A stretch of DNA of 40,311 bases, taken from NCBI GenBank assembly GCA_964548225.1, contig CAZJQP010000042.1, forward strand, positions 1 to 40,311, in the 5' to 3' direction. Positions 24,137 to 33,318 of the stretch are shown here, one piece after another; positions within the stretch are counted from its first letter, which is position 1; every line of letters starts with the position of its first letter. Both the position numbers and the translations under genes were made by a program. The notes below the pieces were generated by a model that saw only the letters and a list, made by a program, of their open reading frames with translations, searched no databases and had not been told where the DNA came from. The stretch comes from CALMEH01 sp964548225 (GTDB lineage Bacteria > Acidobacteriota > Blastocatellia > Pyrinomonadales > Pyrinomonadaceae).

Positions 24137-25787
24137 TTTTTTTCAAATTTTTGACGCAGGTGCAATCGGCGAATATTCGCCGATTGTCATTTTTTTCGCG
24201 TTTTTCTTTGCGACATTTATCAGCGAAGACCTTGCGTGTCTGACCGCAGGCGCACTTGCCGCACAAGGCAAAATTTCTTTTGCGCTTGCGCTTTTTGCGT
24301 GTTTTGCGGGAATTTTTGTCGGCGATATTTTGCTCTATTGGACGGGCAGAATTTTCGGCAAAAATATTGTTGAAACAACCCTTTTTTCGCGTTTCGTTTC
24401 GGAAAAATCAATCGAAAAGGCTTCCCTTTGGCTGAACAAAAATGGCGCATCAGCGATTTTTCTCAGCCGTTTTATTACAGGTTTTCGGCTTCCGACTTAT
24501 CTGGCGGCAGGTTTTTTGCGAACGGATTTTCTAAAATTTGCGTTTTATTTTCTTCTTGCAACCGCAATTTGGACACCGATTCTTGTCGGTTCAACGGCTT
24601 TTGCCGGACAATTTTTCTTTTCAAAAAATCTGTTTCTTGCCGTTGTTTTATCGTTCGTTTTGCTGAAAATAATTCTGCATTTTTCGAGTTGGAAAAACCG
24701 ACGGCTTTTCGTCGGCAGATTAAAACGTCTGACGAATTGGGAATTTTGGTCGCTGAAAGTTTTTTATTTTCCGGTTGTTATTTATGTTTTATTTTTGGCG
24801 ATTCGGCATCGCAGTTTGACGATTTTCACCTGCACAAATCCGGCGATTTTGGCAAGCGGTTTTGTCGGCGAATCGAAAAATGAAATATATCAAGGATTAC
24901 GCAAATCTGCGGTAAATCTTCCGTATTTGTTGCATCACACAAAACTTTGTGCCGAAAATTCATTCGCTGAAAATCTAAGCCAAGCGCAAAATTTCATTGC
25001 TGAAAACGATTTAAAGTTTCCGCTCGTCTTAAAACCTGATGCCGGAGAACGTGGAAAAAATGTCGAGATTTTGAATGATTTTAACGAACTCAAAGCGAGC
25101 ATTTCAAAACTCGAAAACGATTTTATTTTGCAGGAATTTTTTGACGGAATTGAAACAAGCGTTTTTTATTTTCGTTATCCTTTCGCGCAAAAAGGCGAGA
25201 TTTTTTCAATTACCGAAAAAAGTTTTCCGGGCGTTGCGGGCGACGGAAAATCGAATCTCGAAACGCTGATTTTGCGCGACAAACGCGCTGTTTGCCTTGC
25301 AAAAAAATATCTTGAACAAAACGCCGAACGATTGGATTTCATTCCCGAATCGGGCGCAAAAGTGAAAATCATCAGCATCGGAACACATTCGCGCGGCGCG
25401 ATTTTTTCGGACGGCGAACATTTAAAAACAAAAGAACTCGAAGAAAAAATTGACGAAATCTGTCGCGGATTTCAAGGTTTTTATTTCGGCAGATTCGATA
25501 TTCGCGCCCGTTCGTTTGAAGATTTCAGCCGTGCCAAAAATTTCAAAATCATCGAACTCAACGGCGTAACTTCCGAATCAACAAACATTTACGACAAAAG
25601 ATTTTCGCTTTTCGCAGCATATAAAATTCTTTTTCGCCAATGGCGTATTGCCTTTGAGATCGGCGCAGAAAATTTTCAACGCGGCGCAAAGCCAACGTCC
25701 GTTTCAGATTTGATAAAATTAATTTTCGGCAAAAAAATCCAAACGGATTTCACAATCAACAACGAACAACTAACCACAAACAATTAA
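24129..25787 (+). CDS. DedA membrane domain fused to ATP-grasp ligase domain
   Basis: 552 aa. Residues ~10-190 are a DedA/VTT (SNARE-associated) membrane domain: SEDLACLTAGALAAQG, FVGDILLYWTGRIFG, SRFITGFRLPTYLAAG. After further hydrophobic segments, residues ~270-500 look like an ATP-grasp fold: FPLVLKPDAGERGKNVEIL, FILQEFFDGIETSVFYFRY, FPGVAGDGKS, FGRFDIRARSFED and the metal-binding IIELNGVTSESTNIYD. DedA proteins transport or flip lipids; ATP-grasp enzymes join a carboxylate to an amine, so the fusion suggests a lipid- or envelope-linked ligation (inference). The final residues NNEQLTTNN are encoded by dispersed repeat DNA. Confidence 0.85.
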   Translation: MSDFFQIFDAGAIGEYSPIVIFFAFFFATFISEDLACLTAGALAAQGKISFALALFACFAGIFVGDILLYWTGRIFGKNIVETTLFSRFVSEKSIEKASLWLNKNGASAIFLSRFITGFRLPTYLAAGFLRTDFLKFAFYFLLATAIWTPILVGSTAFAGQFFFSKNLFLAVVLSFVLLKIILHFSSWKNRRLFVGRLKRLTNWEFWSLKVFYFPVVIYVLFLAIRHRSLTIFTCTNPAILASGFVGESKNEIYQGLRKSAVNLPYLLHHTKLCAENSFAENLSQAQNFIAENDLKFPLVLKPDAGERGKNVEILNDFNELKASISKLENDFILQEFFDGIETSVFYFRYPFAQKGEIFSITEKSFPGVAGDGKSNLETLILRDKRAVCLAKKYLEQNAERLDFIPESGAKVKIISIGTHSRGAIFSDGEHLKTKELEEKIDEICRGFQGFYFGRFDIRARSFEDFSRAKNFKIIELNGVTSESTNIYDKRFSLFAAYKILFRQWRIAFEIGAENFQRGAKPTSVSDLIKLIFGKKIQTDFTINNEQLTTNN

Positions 25788-25788
25788 A

Positions 25789-26511
25789 ATGTGCGTCATA
25801 TTTTTTGCATATAAAATTCATCCGAAATTTCCTTTGATTTTGCTCGCCAACCGCGACGAATTTTACAATCGTCCAACGGAAAAAGCGCAAGATTGGGCAG
25901 ATTTTCCGAACATTTTCGCCGGAAAAGATTTGGTCGGCGGCGGAACTTGGCTCGGCATAAATAATTCGGGACGCTTCGCCGCGGTAACAAATTATCGCCA
26001 GCCAAATGCGCCGCAAGGCACTCAATCACGCGGAAATTTGACGGCGGATTTTTTGAAAACAGACGAATCTGCCGAGGATTATTTAAAGAAAATTGAGGCG
26101 CAAAAAGATGATTTTTCTGGTTTTAATTTGCTCGTCGGCGAAATAAACGAACGCAAAAACGAATTATTTTATTTTTCAAATCGCGGCAACGAAATCAAAA
26201 AATTGACACGCGGGATTTACGGTTTGAGCAATCATTTGCTTGACACGCCTTGGCAAAAAGTCGAAAAAGGAAAGCATTTTTTGCAGAAAAATATGAATGA
26301 AGAATTTTCAAAAGAACTTTGTTTTGAATTACTTAAAAATAAAAGTTTAGCTGATGACAAAGATTTGCCCGACACCGGAATCGGTTACGAGCGCGAGAAA
26401 TTGCTTTCGGCAATTTTTATCGAAACGCCAATTTATGGAACGCGCTGTTCGACGGTTTTGACGTTTGATAATGAGTTTAACTTTGATTTTGAAGAAAGAG
26501 TTTTTGTTTAA
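25789..26511 (+). CDS. NRDE/TANGO2-family protein
   Basis: 240 aa. It begins Met-Cys and carries the naming motif LLANRDEFYNRP, followed by FAGKDLVGGGTWLGIN and GRFAAVTNYRQP, all typical of the NRDE (TANGO2) family, an Ntn-hydrolase-like fold whose Cys2 would be the nucleophile. It starts 1 bp after the upstream stop, hence the same operon. The late YGTRCSTVLTFD motif is also kept. Biological role in bacteria is unclear. Stop codon overlaps the convergent acyltransferase stop. Confidence 0.9.
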   Translation: MCVIFFAYKIHPKFPLILLANRDEFYNRPTEKAQDWADFPNIFAGKDLVGGGTWLGINNSGRFAAVTNYRQPNAPQGTQSRGNLTADFLKTDESAEDYLKKIEAQKDDFSGFNLLVGEINERKNELFYFSNRGNEIKKLTRGIYGLSNHLLDTPWQKVEKGKHFLQKNMNEEFSKELCFELLKNKSLADDKDLPDTGIGYEREKLLSAIFIETPIYGTRCSTVLTFDNEFNFDFEERVFV

Positions 26512-27323
26512 CCGAAAAACATTTTCCGGTATTTTTCGTTAATTTTCTGCGAATCGCATAGAACGAAAAAATCAATCGTGCCGAATTCGGCATCAAGCAC
26601 GGGCGCAGAGCAGACTTTCGCGCCAATTCTCAAGTAAGTTTTGAAAAGTTTCGGCAATTCGATTTCTTCTTGTGTTGTTTTGAAATCATTGCTAACCGAT
26701 TTTTTCAGCGCGGAAACTTTAAATTCTTCGTGCATAAATCCGCCTTTTTCGAGTTGGCAATAAGCACGGAAACCGTCGGCATAATCGGTCGAAAAAATCG
26801 AGCAGCATCCGAAAAAATAACGCTTATTCGTTTTTTTCAAAAATTGTGCCAAACCTTTCCAAAGTAGAAACAAAACCTTGCTGTTTCGATGTTCGGCGGC
26901 GATGCAGGCACGTCCGATTTCAACCGATTGGCGTAAAATTCGCGGCGGCAAATCGTTTAAATTAAATTCTTGCGACGAATAAAATCCGTGCATTTCCGCT
27001 GTCCGAAGGCGATACCCGCCGATAATTTTTCCCGTTTCGTTTTCGGTTACAATCAGATGATGCGATGTCGCGTCAAATTCGTCTTTCTCAACCGCGAAGA
27101 AATCTGCGGGCGCACCACTGAGTTCGACATTGAAAACTTGGTAACGAAGCCGCAAAAGTTCGGTAATTTGACGCTCGCAATGTGCCAGTTGGACAGTGTA
27201 ATTTGTGTCGGCAACAAAAATCGAGTCAAAAAAGTTCGGCGTTTCGGCGATATTTTTTCGGCGCGTTCGCATTGGCGGAAAAAACGGCAAAGACGCAATG
27301 GTTTCGGGACTAATTTGATACAT
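26508..27323 (-). CDS. OlsB-like N-acyltransferase (GNAT fold)
   Basis: 271 aa, ATG 27323 with aggaga upstream. The central region matches the Acetyltransf_5/OlsB (hemolysin-like) family: ELLRLRYQVFNVEL, DEFDATSHHLIV, KIIGGYRLRT, VEIGRACIAAEHRN and FGCCSIFSTDYADGFRAY. OlsB transfers an acyl chain from ACP to the alpha-amine of ornithine in ornithine-lipid synthesis. No OlsA-type acyltransferase is adjacent, so the amine acceptor is unknown. The C-terminus (GAKVCSAPVLDAEFGTIDFFVL) is typical of the family. Confidence 0.85.
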   Translation of the reverse strand: MYQISPETIASLPFFPPMRTRRKNIAETPNFFDSIFVADTNYTVQLAHCERQITELLRLRYQVFNVELSGAPADFFAVEKDEFDATSHHLIVTENETGKIIGGYRLRTAEMHGFYSSQEFNLNDLPPRILRQSVEIGRACIAAEHRNSKVLFLLWKGLAQFLKKTNKRYFFGCCSIFSTDYADGFRAYCQLEKGGFMHEEFKVSALKKSVSNDFKTTQEEIELPKLFKTYLRIGAKVCSAPVLDAEFGTIDFFVLCDSQKINEKYRKMFFG

Positions 27324-27365
27324 AGTTTTTTCTCCTGACTCTGATTCTAAAACTTATATGCCGCG

Positions 27366-27395
27366 AATGAACGATTATATTCCAATTCGTTCATT
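27366..27395. repeat. 9-bp stem hairpin between divergent genes
   Basis: aatgaacga and tcgttcatt are perfect complements around a 12-nt AT-rich loop, midway between the acyltransferase and hutG start codons. It could be an operator or a structural repeat. Confidence 0.4.
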
Positions 27396-27437
27396 AAAAA
27401 TTTCTTAAAATTTGCGAGTTCGGTTAAAATCTAAGCA

Positions 27438-28244
27438 ATGAGTATTCCTTTTTTTTTGATTGAACCGAAACGAGCGAAAGTTCCGATGATTTTGAGTTCG
27501 CCGCATTCGGGCGTTGAATTTCCCGATGAATTGAAGGCGCATTTTCGCGCCGAACTCGCGGCACAACCCGATGATACCGATTGGTTCGTTCACGAATTGT
27601 ATAATTTCGCGCCCGATTTGGGAATCACGATGATTCACGCCAAATATAGTCGTTGGGTGATTGATTTGAACCGCACACCCGAAAGTCAGCCGCTTTATAC
27701 GGACGGAAGAATTATCACGGAATTAGTTCCAAAGACTGATTTTTGCGGCAATTCGCTTTATGTTGATAAAAAATTTATTCCCGACGAAGCGGAAATCGAA
27801 CGGCGAAAAGAAAAATATTATCGTCCTTATTATCAAAAAATCGAAAGTCTTTTAGCAGAAAGAATCGCCGAATTCGGGCAAGTTTTGCTTTGGGACGCGC
27901 ATTCGATTCGGCGTTTTGTGCCGACAATTCAAACCGAACCTTTCCCCGATTTGATTTTGGGCGATAACGATGAAACTTCTGCAAATAAAGAATTTATCGA
28001 AATCGCTTTGAACGGTTTAGGACAAGGAAAATTCGGCGTAAATCACAATTCGCCGTTTAAAGGCGGATATATCACGCGCTTTTTCGGCAAGCCTGCGAAA
28101 AATATTCACGCTTTGCAGTTGGAAATGGCGAAAACAAATTATATGAACGACGATGAATTGACCTTCAACGAGGAAAGAGCAAACGAAGTCCGAAGCGTTT
28201 TGCGCCCGGTTTTTGAGAATTTAATTACGCATTTAACAAAATGA
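27438..28244 (+). CDS. hutG: N-formylglutamate deformylase
   Basis: 268 aa. Motifs of the N-formylglutamate amidohydrolase family are present: MILSSPHSGVEFPDEL, DTDWFVHELYNFAPDLG, YSRWVIDLNRTPES and LLWDAHSIRRFVPTI. The enzyme converts N-formylglutamate to glutamate and formate. The stop overlaps the hutF start in ATGA, fixing the pair as one operon. No hutH, hutU or hutI is in the window. Confidence 0.92.
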   Translation: MSIPFFLIEPKRAKVPMILSSPHSGVEFPDELKAHFRAELAAQPDDTDWFVHELYNFAPDLGITMIHAKYSRWVIDLNRTPESQPLYTDGRIITELVPKTDFCGNSLYVDKKFIPDEAEIERRKEKYYRPYYQKIESLLAERIAEFGQVLLWDAHSIRRFVPTIQTEPFPDLILGDNDETSANKEFIEIALNGLGQGKFGVNHNSPFKGGYITRFFGKPAKNIHALQLEMAKTNYMNDDELTFNEERANEVRSVLRPVFENLITHLTK

Positions 28245-29575
28245 AATCTTATCGTTTCAGAGCCTTGCTTCAAAATGACGGATGGTTGGAAAATCCGACG
28301 GTTTCGGTTGATGAAAACGGCAAAATCGTTGCAATTTCGCACGATGAAACCGATGTCGAATTTATCAATGGCTTCGCGCTTCCGGCGTTTCAGAACGCGC
28401 ATTCGCACGCTTTTCAGTTTGCAATGGCGGGACTTGCCGAAAATCACGCGGGCGACGATGATTTTTGGTCGTGGCGCGAGGCGATGTATTCGCTTGCATT
28501 AAATCTAAATCCCGACGAAATGAAAACAGTTGCAACGATGCTTTACGCCGAACTTGTGCGGCACGGTTATTCAAATGTCGCCGAATTTCATTACGTTCAT
28601 CACGACAAAAACGGTAAATCTTACAACAATTTAGCGACGATGGGCGAGGCTTTAATCGAAGCCGCAAACGAAGCCGGAATTAAAATTACACTCATTCCGA
28701 TTTTTTATCAAAAAGGCGGTTTCGGCGTTGAACCGAACGAACGTCAGCGCAGATTTATCTCAAAAACTTTTGACGATTATGCACGTCTTTTCGAGGCTTC
28801 GGCGCAAGTTTGCAAGCGTTATGAAAACGCCAATATCGCGGTCGGCGTTCATTCTTTGCGCGGCGTTGAAACCGGCGATATTTTATGCGCTGTCAATAAT
28901 TTGCCGCAAGATATTCCATTTCATCTACATATTTCCGAACAGTTGAAAGAAGTTGAAGATTGCGTTAATTTTCTCGGAAAACGTCCCGTTGAATGGTTAC
29001 TCGAAAATGTTGAATTAAATGATAGATTTCATCTTGTTCACGCAACTCATCTGACCGATGCGGAAACCGAAAATTTAGCAAAATCCAAAGCTAACGTCGT
29101 GCTTTGCCCAAGCACCGAAGGAAATTTGGGCGACGGTATTTTTCCGCTTCGCCGCTTTCAAAAATCCGGCGGTGCGTGGAGCATCGGCACGGACAGCCAT
29201 ATCGGTTTGAATCCGTTTGAAGAATTACGTTTATTGGATTACGGACAGCGTTTAATTTCCCATAAACGCAATACTTTTGGCAAAAAAGGCGGACTTTTTG
29301 CCGTCGAAAAAACAATCGCCGCCGGACGCAAGGCGATGAACAATTTTGAAAACGAATTTTTCGCCGTCGGTGCAGATTTCGATGCTTGCATTATCAAAGC
29401 GGACGAACCTTTATTTTCAAACACAAAACTTGAAAATTTAGCTTCAACAATAATTTATACGGCTGATGTTTCGCAGATTTACGGCACTTTTGTCAGCGGA
29501 AAATTTATCCGAAAAGACGAAAATTATAATCGTCTGAAGTGGAATTTTATTGATGCTGTCAAGCGTTTTCGTTAA
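28241..29575 (+). CDS. hutF: Formimidoylglutamate deiminase
   Basis: 444 aa amidohydrolase. The metal-binding HxH motif is in PAFQNAHSHAFQFAMAG, and later metal and substrate motifs are HYVHHDKNGK, HLHISEQLKEVEDC, LVHATHLTDAE, CPSTEGNLGDGIFP and GTDSHIGLNPFEELR. It deiminates N-formimino-glutamate to N-formylglutamate, the substrate of HutG. The order hutG-hutF with ATGA coupling suggests matched expression. A terminator follows. Confidence 0.95.
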   Translation: MKSYRFRALLQNDGWLENPTVSVDENGKIVAISHDETDVEFINGFALPAFQNAHSHAFQFAMAGLAENHAGDDDFWSWREAMYSLALNLNPDEMKTVATMLYAELVRHGYSNVAEFHYVHHDKNGKSYNNLATMGEALIEAANEAGIKITLIPIFYQKGGFGVEPNERQRRFISKTFDDYARLFEASAQVCKRYENANIAVGVHSLRGVETGDILCAVNNLPQDIPFHLHISEQLKEVEDCVNFLGKRPVEWLLENVELNDRFHLVHATHLTDAETENLAKSKANVVLCPSTEGNLGDGIFPLRRFQKSGGAWSIGTDSHIGLNPFEELRLLDYGQRLISHKRNTFGKKGGLFAVEKTIAAGRKAMNNFENEFFAVGADFDACIIKADEPLFSNTKLENLASTIIYTADVSQIYGTFVSGKFIRKDENYNRLKWNFIDAVKRFR

Positions 29576-29612
29576 AGACTTTTTCGCCCTTACTTCGTGC
29601 AGGCTTCTGCAT

Positions 29613-29649
29613 AAAAAAAAATCAAGCCCTTTCGAGCTTGATTTTTTTT
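29613..29649. terminator. Bidirectional terminator between hutF and the subtilase gene
   Basis: aaaaaaaatcaagc pairs with gcttgatttttttt around a 9-nt loop. A-runs and T-runs flank the GC core on both strands, so it can serve the two convergent genes. Confidence 0.85.
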
Positions 29650-29683
29650 GAGTGAAGTGTGAGATTCAGTCGTCCGAAAAATT

Positions 29684-31771
29684 TTACGGCACGGGCATCA
29701 TACAAGCCGTGTTATCGCCGAGAATTGTCGTCGAATACGCGCCGCCGTCGCTGACCAAAACGCCGTCGCTGACCAGAACGCCATCGCTGACTAAAACGCC
29801 GTCGCTGACTAACACACCTTGCGAATTCAAAACCGGAGTCGGCGCACCGCCCATTGCATTTGAACTCAAGAAAAGCGTTCCATCGGAAACCAACACACCG
29901 TTATTTTTGATTGCCCCTTGATACAAACTCAAAGTTCCGCTAGTCAAAGTCGTTGATTTGGTAATCGAACTTCCCGAAAACGGTGTCGAATCGGAAACCA
30001 AAACGCCGTTTGCATACATTCCTTGATATTTATTCATCAAGTCATCGCCGTAGAGAAATCCGTAGTTTGTAATTACGCCTTTGCTCCAATTAGCCGTAAA
30101 ACCTCCCCAAAAATCGCTTGATTGCGAAGCCGGCAAAGAGGCTTTGAGCAAAGCCGCGCCGTTGGTTGTCGGCAAAGGTGATTTGATTAATCTTGCAATT
30201 CGCACCGCACCGTCAATATTTAATAATCCTGCGCCTTGTTCGAGCGTTGAATAACCTGAAAGCGGTTGCGCCGAATACATCAAAATTGCTTTAACCAGAT
30301 TCGGAGTCAGATTCGGATTGACCTGAATCAGCAAACTTGCCGCGCCTGTTACCACCGGAGCAGACATCGAAGTTCCCGACATATACATCACCTGTTCGGT
30401 GTTCGAAGTTGCCGTTCCTGTCCGCAAAGTCGTGTAAGTTCGCGCCAGATAATTTTCTGTGCCGTTGTAATAACTACGCGCTCCGATTATTTTATTGCCG
30501 GGCGCAATCAAATCGGGTTTTATCAAATTGTCATATTTTCTCGCACCATTGGCTAAAGTAACGTAACCTCGCGTCGGACCTTTTGAGCTAAACGTAGCAA
30601 CTCCATCATCGCCGCGCCAATCTGTTCCCATCGTGTTTGCCGCACCGACTGTAATCACCGAAGGCTCGATTCCGGGCGAACCGATTGTGCCGTATTGTTT
30701 TTGTCCGGCGGCATTTTTACCGGAGTTTCCGGCTGATGCAACCACGACAATTCCGGCATTGACGGCGCGACGTGCCGCAAGACAAAGCGGATCGTTTTTG
30801 TAGCTGTCTTTGGCAGCAGTTCCCAAACTCATATTGATAACACGAATGTTCCAAGTAGTTTTGTTTGCCACCGTCCAATCAAGTGCGGCAATCAGATTGC
30901 TTACAGTTCCCGCGCCGGTGCTGTTTAAAACGCGCAAATTAATCAAATTGCTTGAAGGTGCTACGCCTTGATAAGCCGAACTGTTAAGACCAGGATCGCC
31001 GACAAACATTGAAGCAACGTGCGAACCGTGTCCGAAAGGGTCGCCCGTGATGTTTTGTCCGGTAAAATCTTTGCTGTATTTAACTTTTGTGTAAGAAGTT
31101 GCGCCATTTTTCCAATTCATAAGAGCATGCGCCGGGTCTATTCCGCTGTCAATTACCACAATATGTCCGACACCGCCCGCAAGCCAAGTGTTCGGATCGC
31201 TGTCGCCATTATCGCTGATACCGGGAAGAAAATAGCCGGTCGCATTTCCGAGATGTCCGAAAGATTCGATGTCGCGGTCAGGCGAAATGTATTCGACGGC
31301 TTCCGATTTAATTAATTCTTTGACTTGCGAAAGCGGCAGTTCCGCGCTGACTAAACCGAGCGTATTAAAAGATTTTTTGATTCTGCCGCCGGTTGCTGTC
31401 AAATCCGCCGCCAAAAGATTTCTTTTTTCTTTGTTCGATTGAACTTCACGCGCCAAAATCTGTTGCTGTTCATTTTCGCTCAAATCATTGCCGAACATTT
31501 CATTAATGCCCGATTCGGATTTTAACTGAACAATTACTTTTTGCACTCTGTCGCCGCGCAAACCGAACAACACCTCATTGGTTTCTTCCTCCAAATCGGG
31601 CGCAATTTTGATTTTCGCCAAGTTTTCGTCTTTTTGATTCGATAAAAATCTTAAAACTTCTCCGCGTTTCTCATCCGTTTGAGCAAATGCCGTAAAAGAA
31701 ATCATTTGCACGAACATTGCCGAAAGTATGAGAGCGGCAAAGGTTTGTTTAAAATTAAATATTCTGAACAT
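29684..31771 (-). CDS. Secreted S8-family subtilase with hexapeptide-repeat tail
   Basis: 695 aa. A signal peptide (FAALILSAMFVQMISFTAFAQ) is followed by an inhibitor I9-like pro-region to about 170 (VQKVIVQLKSESGINEMF). The catalytic triad is Asp208 (VVIDSGID), His248 (FGHGSHVASM) and Ser468 (MSGTSMSAPVVTG), with the oxyanion Asn in ASAGNSG near 349. The C-terminal ~170 residues contain GVLVSD units: two isolated ones (YANGVLVSDST, NNGVLVSDGT) and four in tandem near the end. Active-site residues are all present, so it should be an active extracellular protease. Ribosome site aaggac precedes ATG 31771. Confidence 0.95.
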   Translation of the reverse strand: MFRIFNFKQTFAALILSAMFVQMISFTAFAQTDEKRGEVLRFLSNQKDENLAKIKIAPDLEEETNEVLFGLRGDRVQKVIVQLKSESGINEMFGNDLSENEQQQILAREVQSNKEKRNLLAADLTATGGRIKKSFNTLGLVSAELPLSQVKELIKSEAVEYISPDRDIESFGHLGNATGYFLPGISDNGDSDPNTWLAGGVGHIVVIDSGIDPAHALMNWKNGATSYTKVKYSKDFTGQNITGDPFGHGSHVASMFVGDPGLNSSAYQGVAPSSNLINLRVLNSTGAGTVSNLIAALDWTVANKTTWNIRVINMSLGTAAKDSYKNDPLCLAARRAVNAGIVVVASAGNSGKNAAGQKQYGTIGSPGIEPSVITVGAANTMGTDWRGDDGVATFSSKGPTRGYVTLANGARKYDNLIKPDLIAPGNKIIGARSYYNGTENYLARTYTTLRTGTATSNTEQVMYMSGTSMSAPVVTGAASLLIQVNPNLTPNLVKAILMYSAQPLSGYSTLEQGAGLLNIDGAVRIARLIKSPLPTTNGAALLKASLPASQSSDFWGGFTANWSKGVITNYGFLYGDDLMNKYQGMYANGVLVSDSTPFSGSSITKSTTLTSGTLSLYQGAIKNNGVLVSDGTLFLSSNAMGGAPTPVLNSQGVLVSDGVLVSDGVLVSDGVLVSDGGAYSTTILGDNTACMMPVP
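29744..29818 (-). repeat. Four tandem 18-bp units encoding GVLVSD
   Basis: Within the subtilase gene, four 18-bp units (ggc-gtt-ttg-gtc-agc-gac type) differ only at synonymous or nearly synonymous bases. They encode GVLVSD four times. The isolated upstream copies show the unit has spread within the gene. Confidence 0.9.
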
Positions 31772-32025
31772 TAGTCCTTATCTAAAAACCTTAAAGTAGT
31801 CTAATCCGCATTGCGGACAGCAAAACTTAGGGCAATATCTGTTCCAAAATCGGTAAATGCGTTGAAATGCAGATAAAATCAGGTGTGGAAGAAAAAGAAG
31901 GGATTTAAGAAAAAATAAAAGTCAATTCAATTTGACCGATTCTGAATTCATCCTTAAGTCAATTTGAAATCATCAAGTTGTTTTGTGAAGTTCGGCATAT
32001 TAAGATTTATTCGAACTTTGAGATT

Positions 32026-33318
32026 ATGAAAATTACTACCGCCGAAGAATCCGTAAAAACTATAAAGTCGGGCGACCGCATTTTTATTCAAAGCGTTTCT
32101 GCCGCACCGCAGACTTTAATCAAAGCAATGTGCGGACGCGCCGACGAGTTGAGCGGCATTGAAATTTATCATCTGCACACCGAAGGCTCTGCTCCATATG
32201 TTGCGCCTAAATACAAGGAAAGTTTTCATACAAACGCGCTTTTTGTCGGCAGTAATGTCCGTAAAGCAATAGCGACGGGTGAAGCAGATTTCATACCATC
32301 TTTTCTGAGCGAAGTTCCTTTGCTTTTCCGCCGCGAGATTTTGCCGATAGACGTTGCGCTGATTCACGTTTCGCCGCCCGACCGTCACGGGTTTTGTTCT
32401 TTGGGAACATCGGTTGATGTTTCGCTCGCCGGCGTGCAAATGGCAGAACTCGTTATCGCGCAAATCAATCCGAAAATGCCGCGCACACACGGCGACGGGC
32501 TGATTGACATTCGCCACATTGATTTCGCAGTCGAAGTAACGGACGATTTGCCGGAAGTCGGCGCAATGGAGCTAACTGAGGAAGAACTTGCTATCGGGCG
32601 CAACTGTGCTGAACTCATCGAAGACGGCTCGACATTGCAAATGGGCATCGGCGCGATTCCAAACGCTGTTCTACGCGCACTCACCAATCATAAAAATCTC
32701 GGCGTTCATACCGAAATGTTTTCCGACGGTTTGATTCCGCTTATCGAATCCGAAGTCGTCAACGGCAGAAACAAAAAGATTCATCCGAACAAGGTCGTGT
32801 CGAGTTTTGTGATGGGAACGCGCCGTCTTTACGATTTTATTGACGACAATCCCGAAATCGTTCTGCTCGATGTGGCGTATGTCAACGATCCGGCGGTAAT
32901 CAGGCGCAACCCGAAAGTTACGGCAATTAACAGCGCGATTGAAATTGATTTAACCGGACAAGTCTGTGCTGACTCAATCGGCACACGAATTTATTCAGGT
33001 GTCGGCGGACAGATGGATTTTATTCGCGGCGCATCTTTATCGGAAGGCGGAAAACCAATTATCGCGCTTGAATCGCAAACAAGCAAAGGCGAATCGAAAA
33101 TCACACCGTTTCTAAAGGAAGGCGCGGGTGTGGTAACGACCAGAGCAAATTTGCACTGGGTTGTAACCGAACACGGTGCAGTCAATCTCTACGGCAAAAC
33201 CTTACGCCAACGCGCCATCGAATTAATTTCCATCGCACATCCCGACCACCGCGAAGAATTATCTCGTGCGGCTTTTGAACGCTTTAATATTTTGCTCAAC
33301 GTGCCGAATGTCGGCTAA
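32026..33318 (+). CDS. Acetyl-CoA hydrolase/transferase family protein (4-hydroxybutyrate CoA-transferase-like)
   Basis: 430 aa from ATG 32026 (the frame is open upstream, but family members begin near this MKITTAEE). Motifs of the family: IHVSPPDRHGFCSLGTSVD, LQMGIGAIPNAVLRAL and GVHTEMFSDGLIPLIES, where the glutamate is the likely CoA-thioester nucleophile, then ALESQTSKGESKI and VVTTRANLHWVVTEHGAVNLYGK. It moves CoA between carboxylates, such as acetate and 4-hydroxybutyrate or succinate; specificity cannot be read here. It converges on the mutase gene with a 4-bp stop overlap. Confidence 0.88.
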   Translation: MKITTAEESVKTIKSGDRIFIQSVSAAPQTLIKAMCGRADELSGIEIYHLHTEGSAPYVAPKYKESFHTNALFVGSNVRKAIATGEADFIPSFLSEVPLLFRREILPIDVALIHVSPPDRHGFCSLGTSVDVSLAGVQMAELVIAQINPKMPRTHGDGLIDIRHIDFAVEVTDDLPEVGAMELTEEELAIGRNCAELIEDGSTLQMGIGAIPNAVLRALTNHKNLGVHTEMFSDGLIPLIESEVVNGRNKKIHPNKVVSSFVMGTRRLYDFIDDNPEIVLLDVAYVNDPAVIRRNPKVTAINSAIEIDLTGQVCADSIGTRIYSGVGGQMDFIRGASLSEGGKPIIALESQTSKGESKITPFLKEGAGVVTTRANLHWVVTEHGAVNLYGKTLRQRAIELISIAHPDHREELSRAAFERFNILLNVPNVG

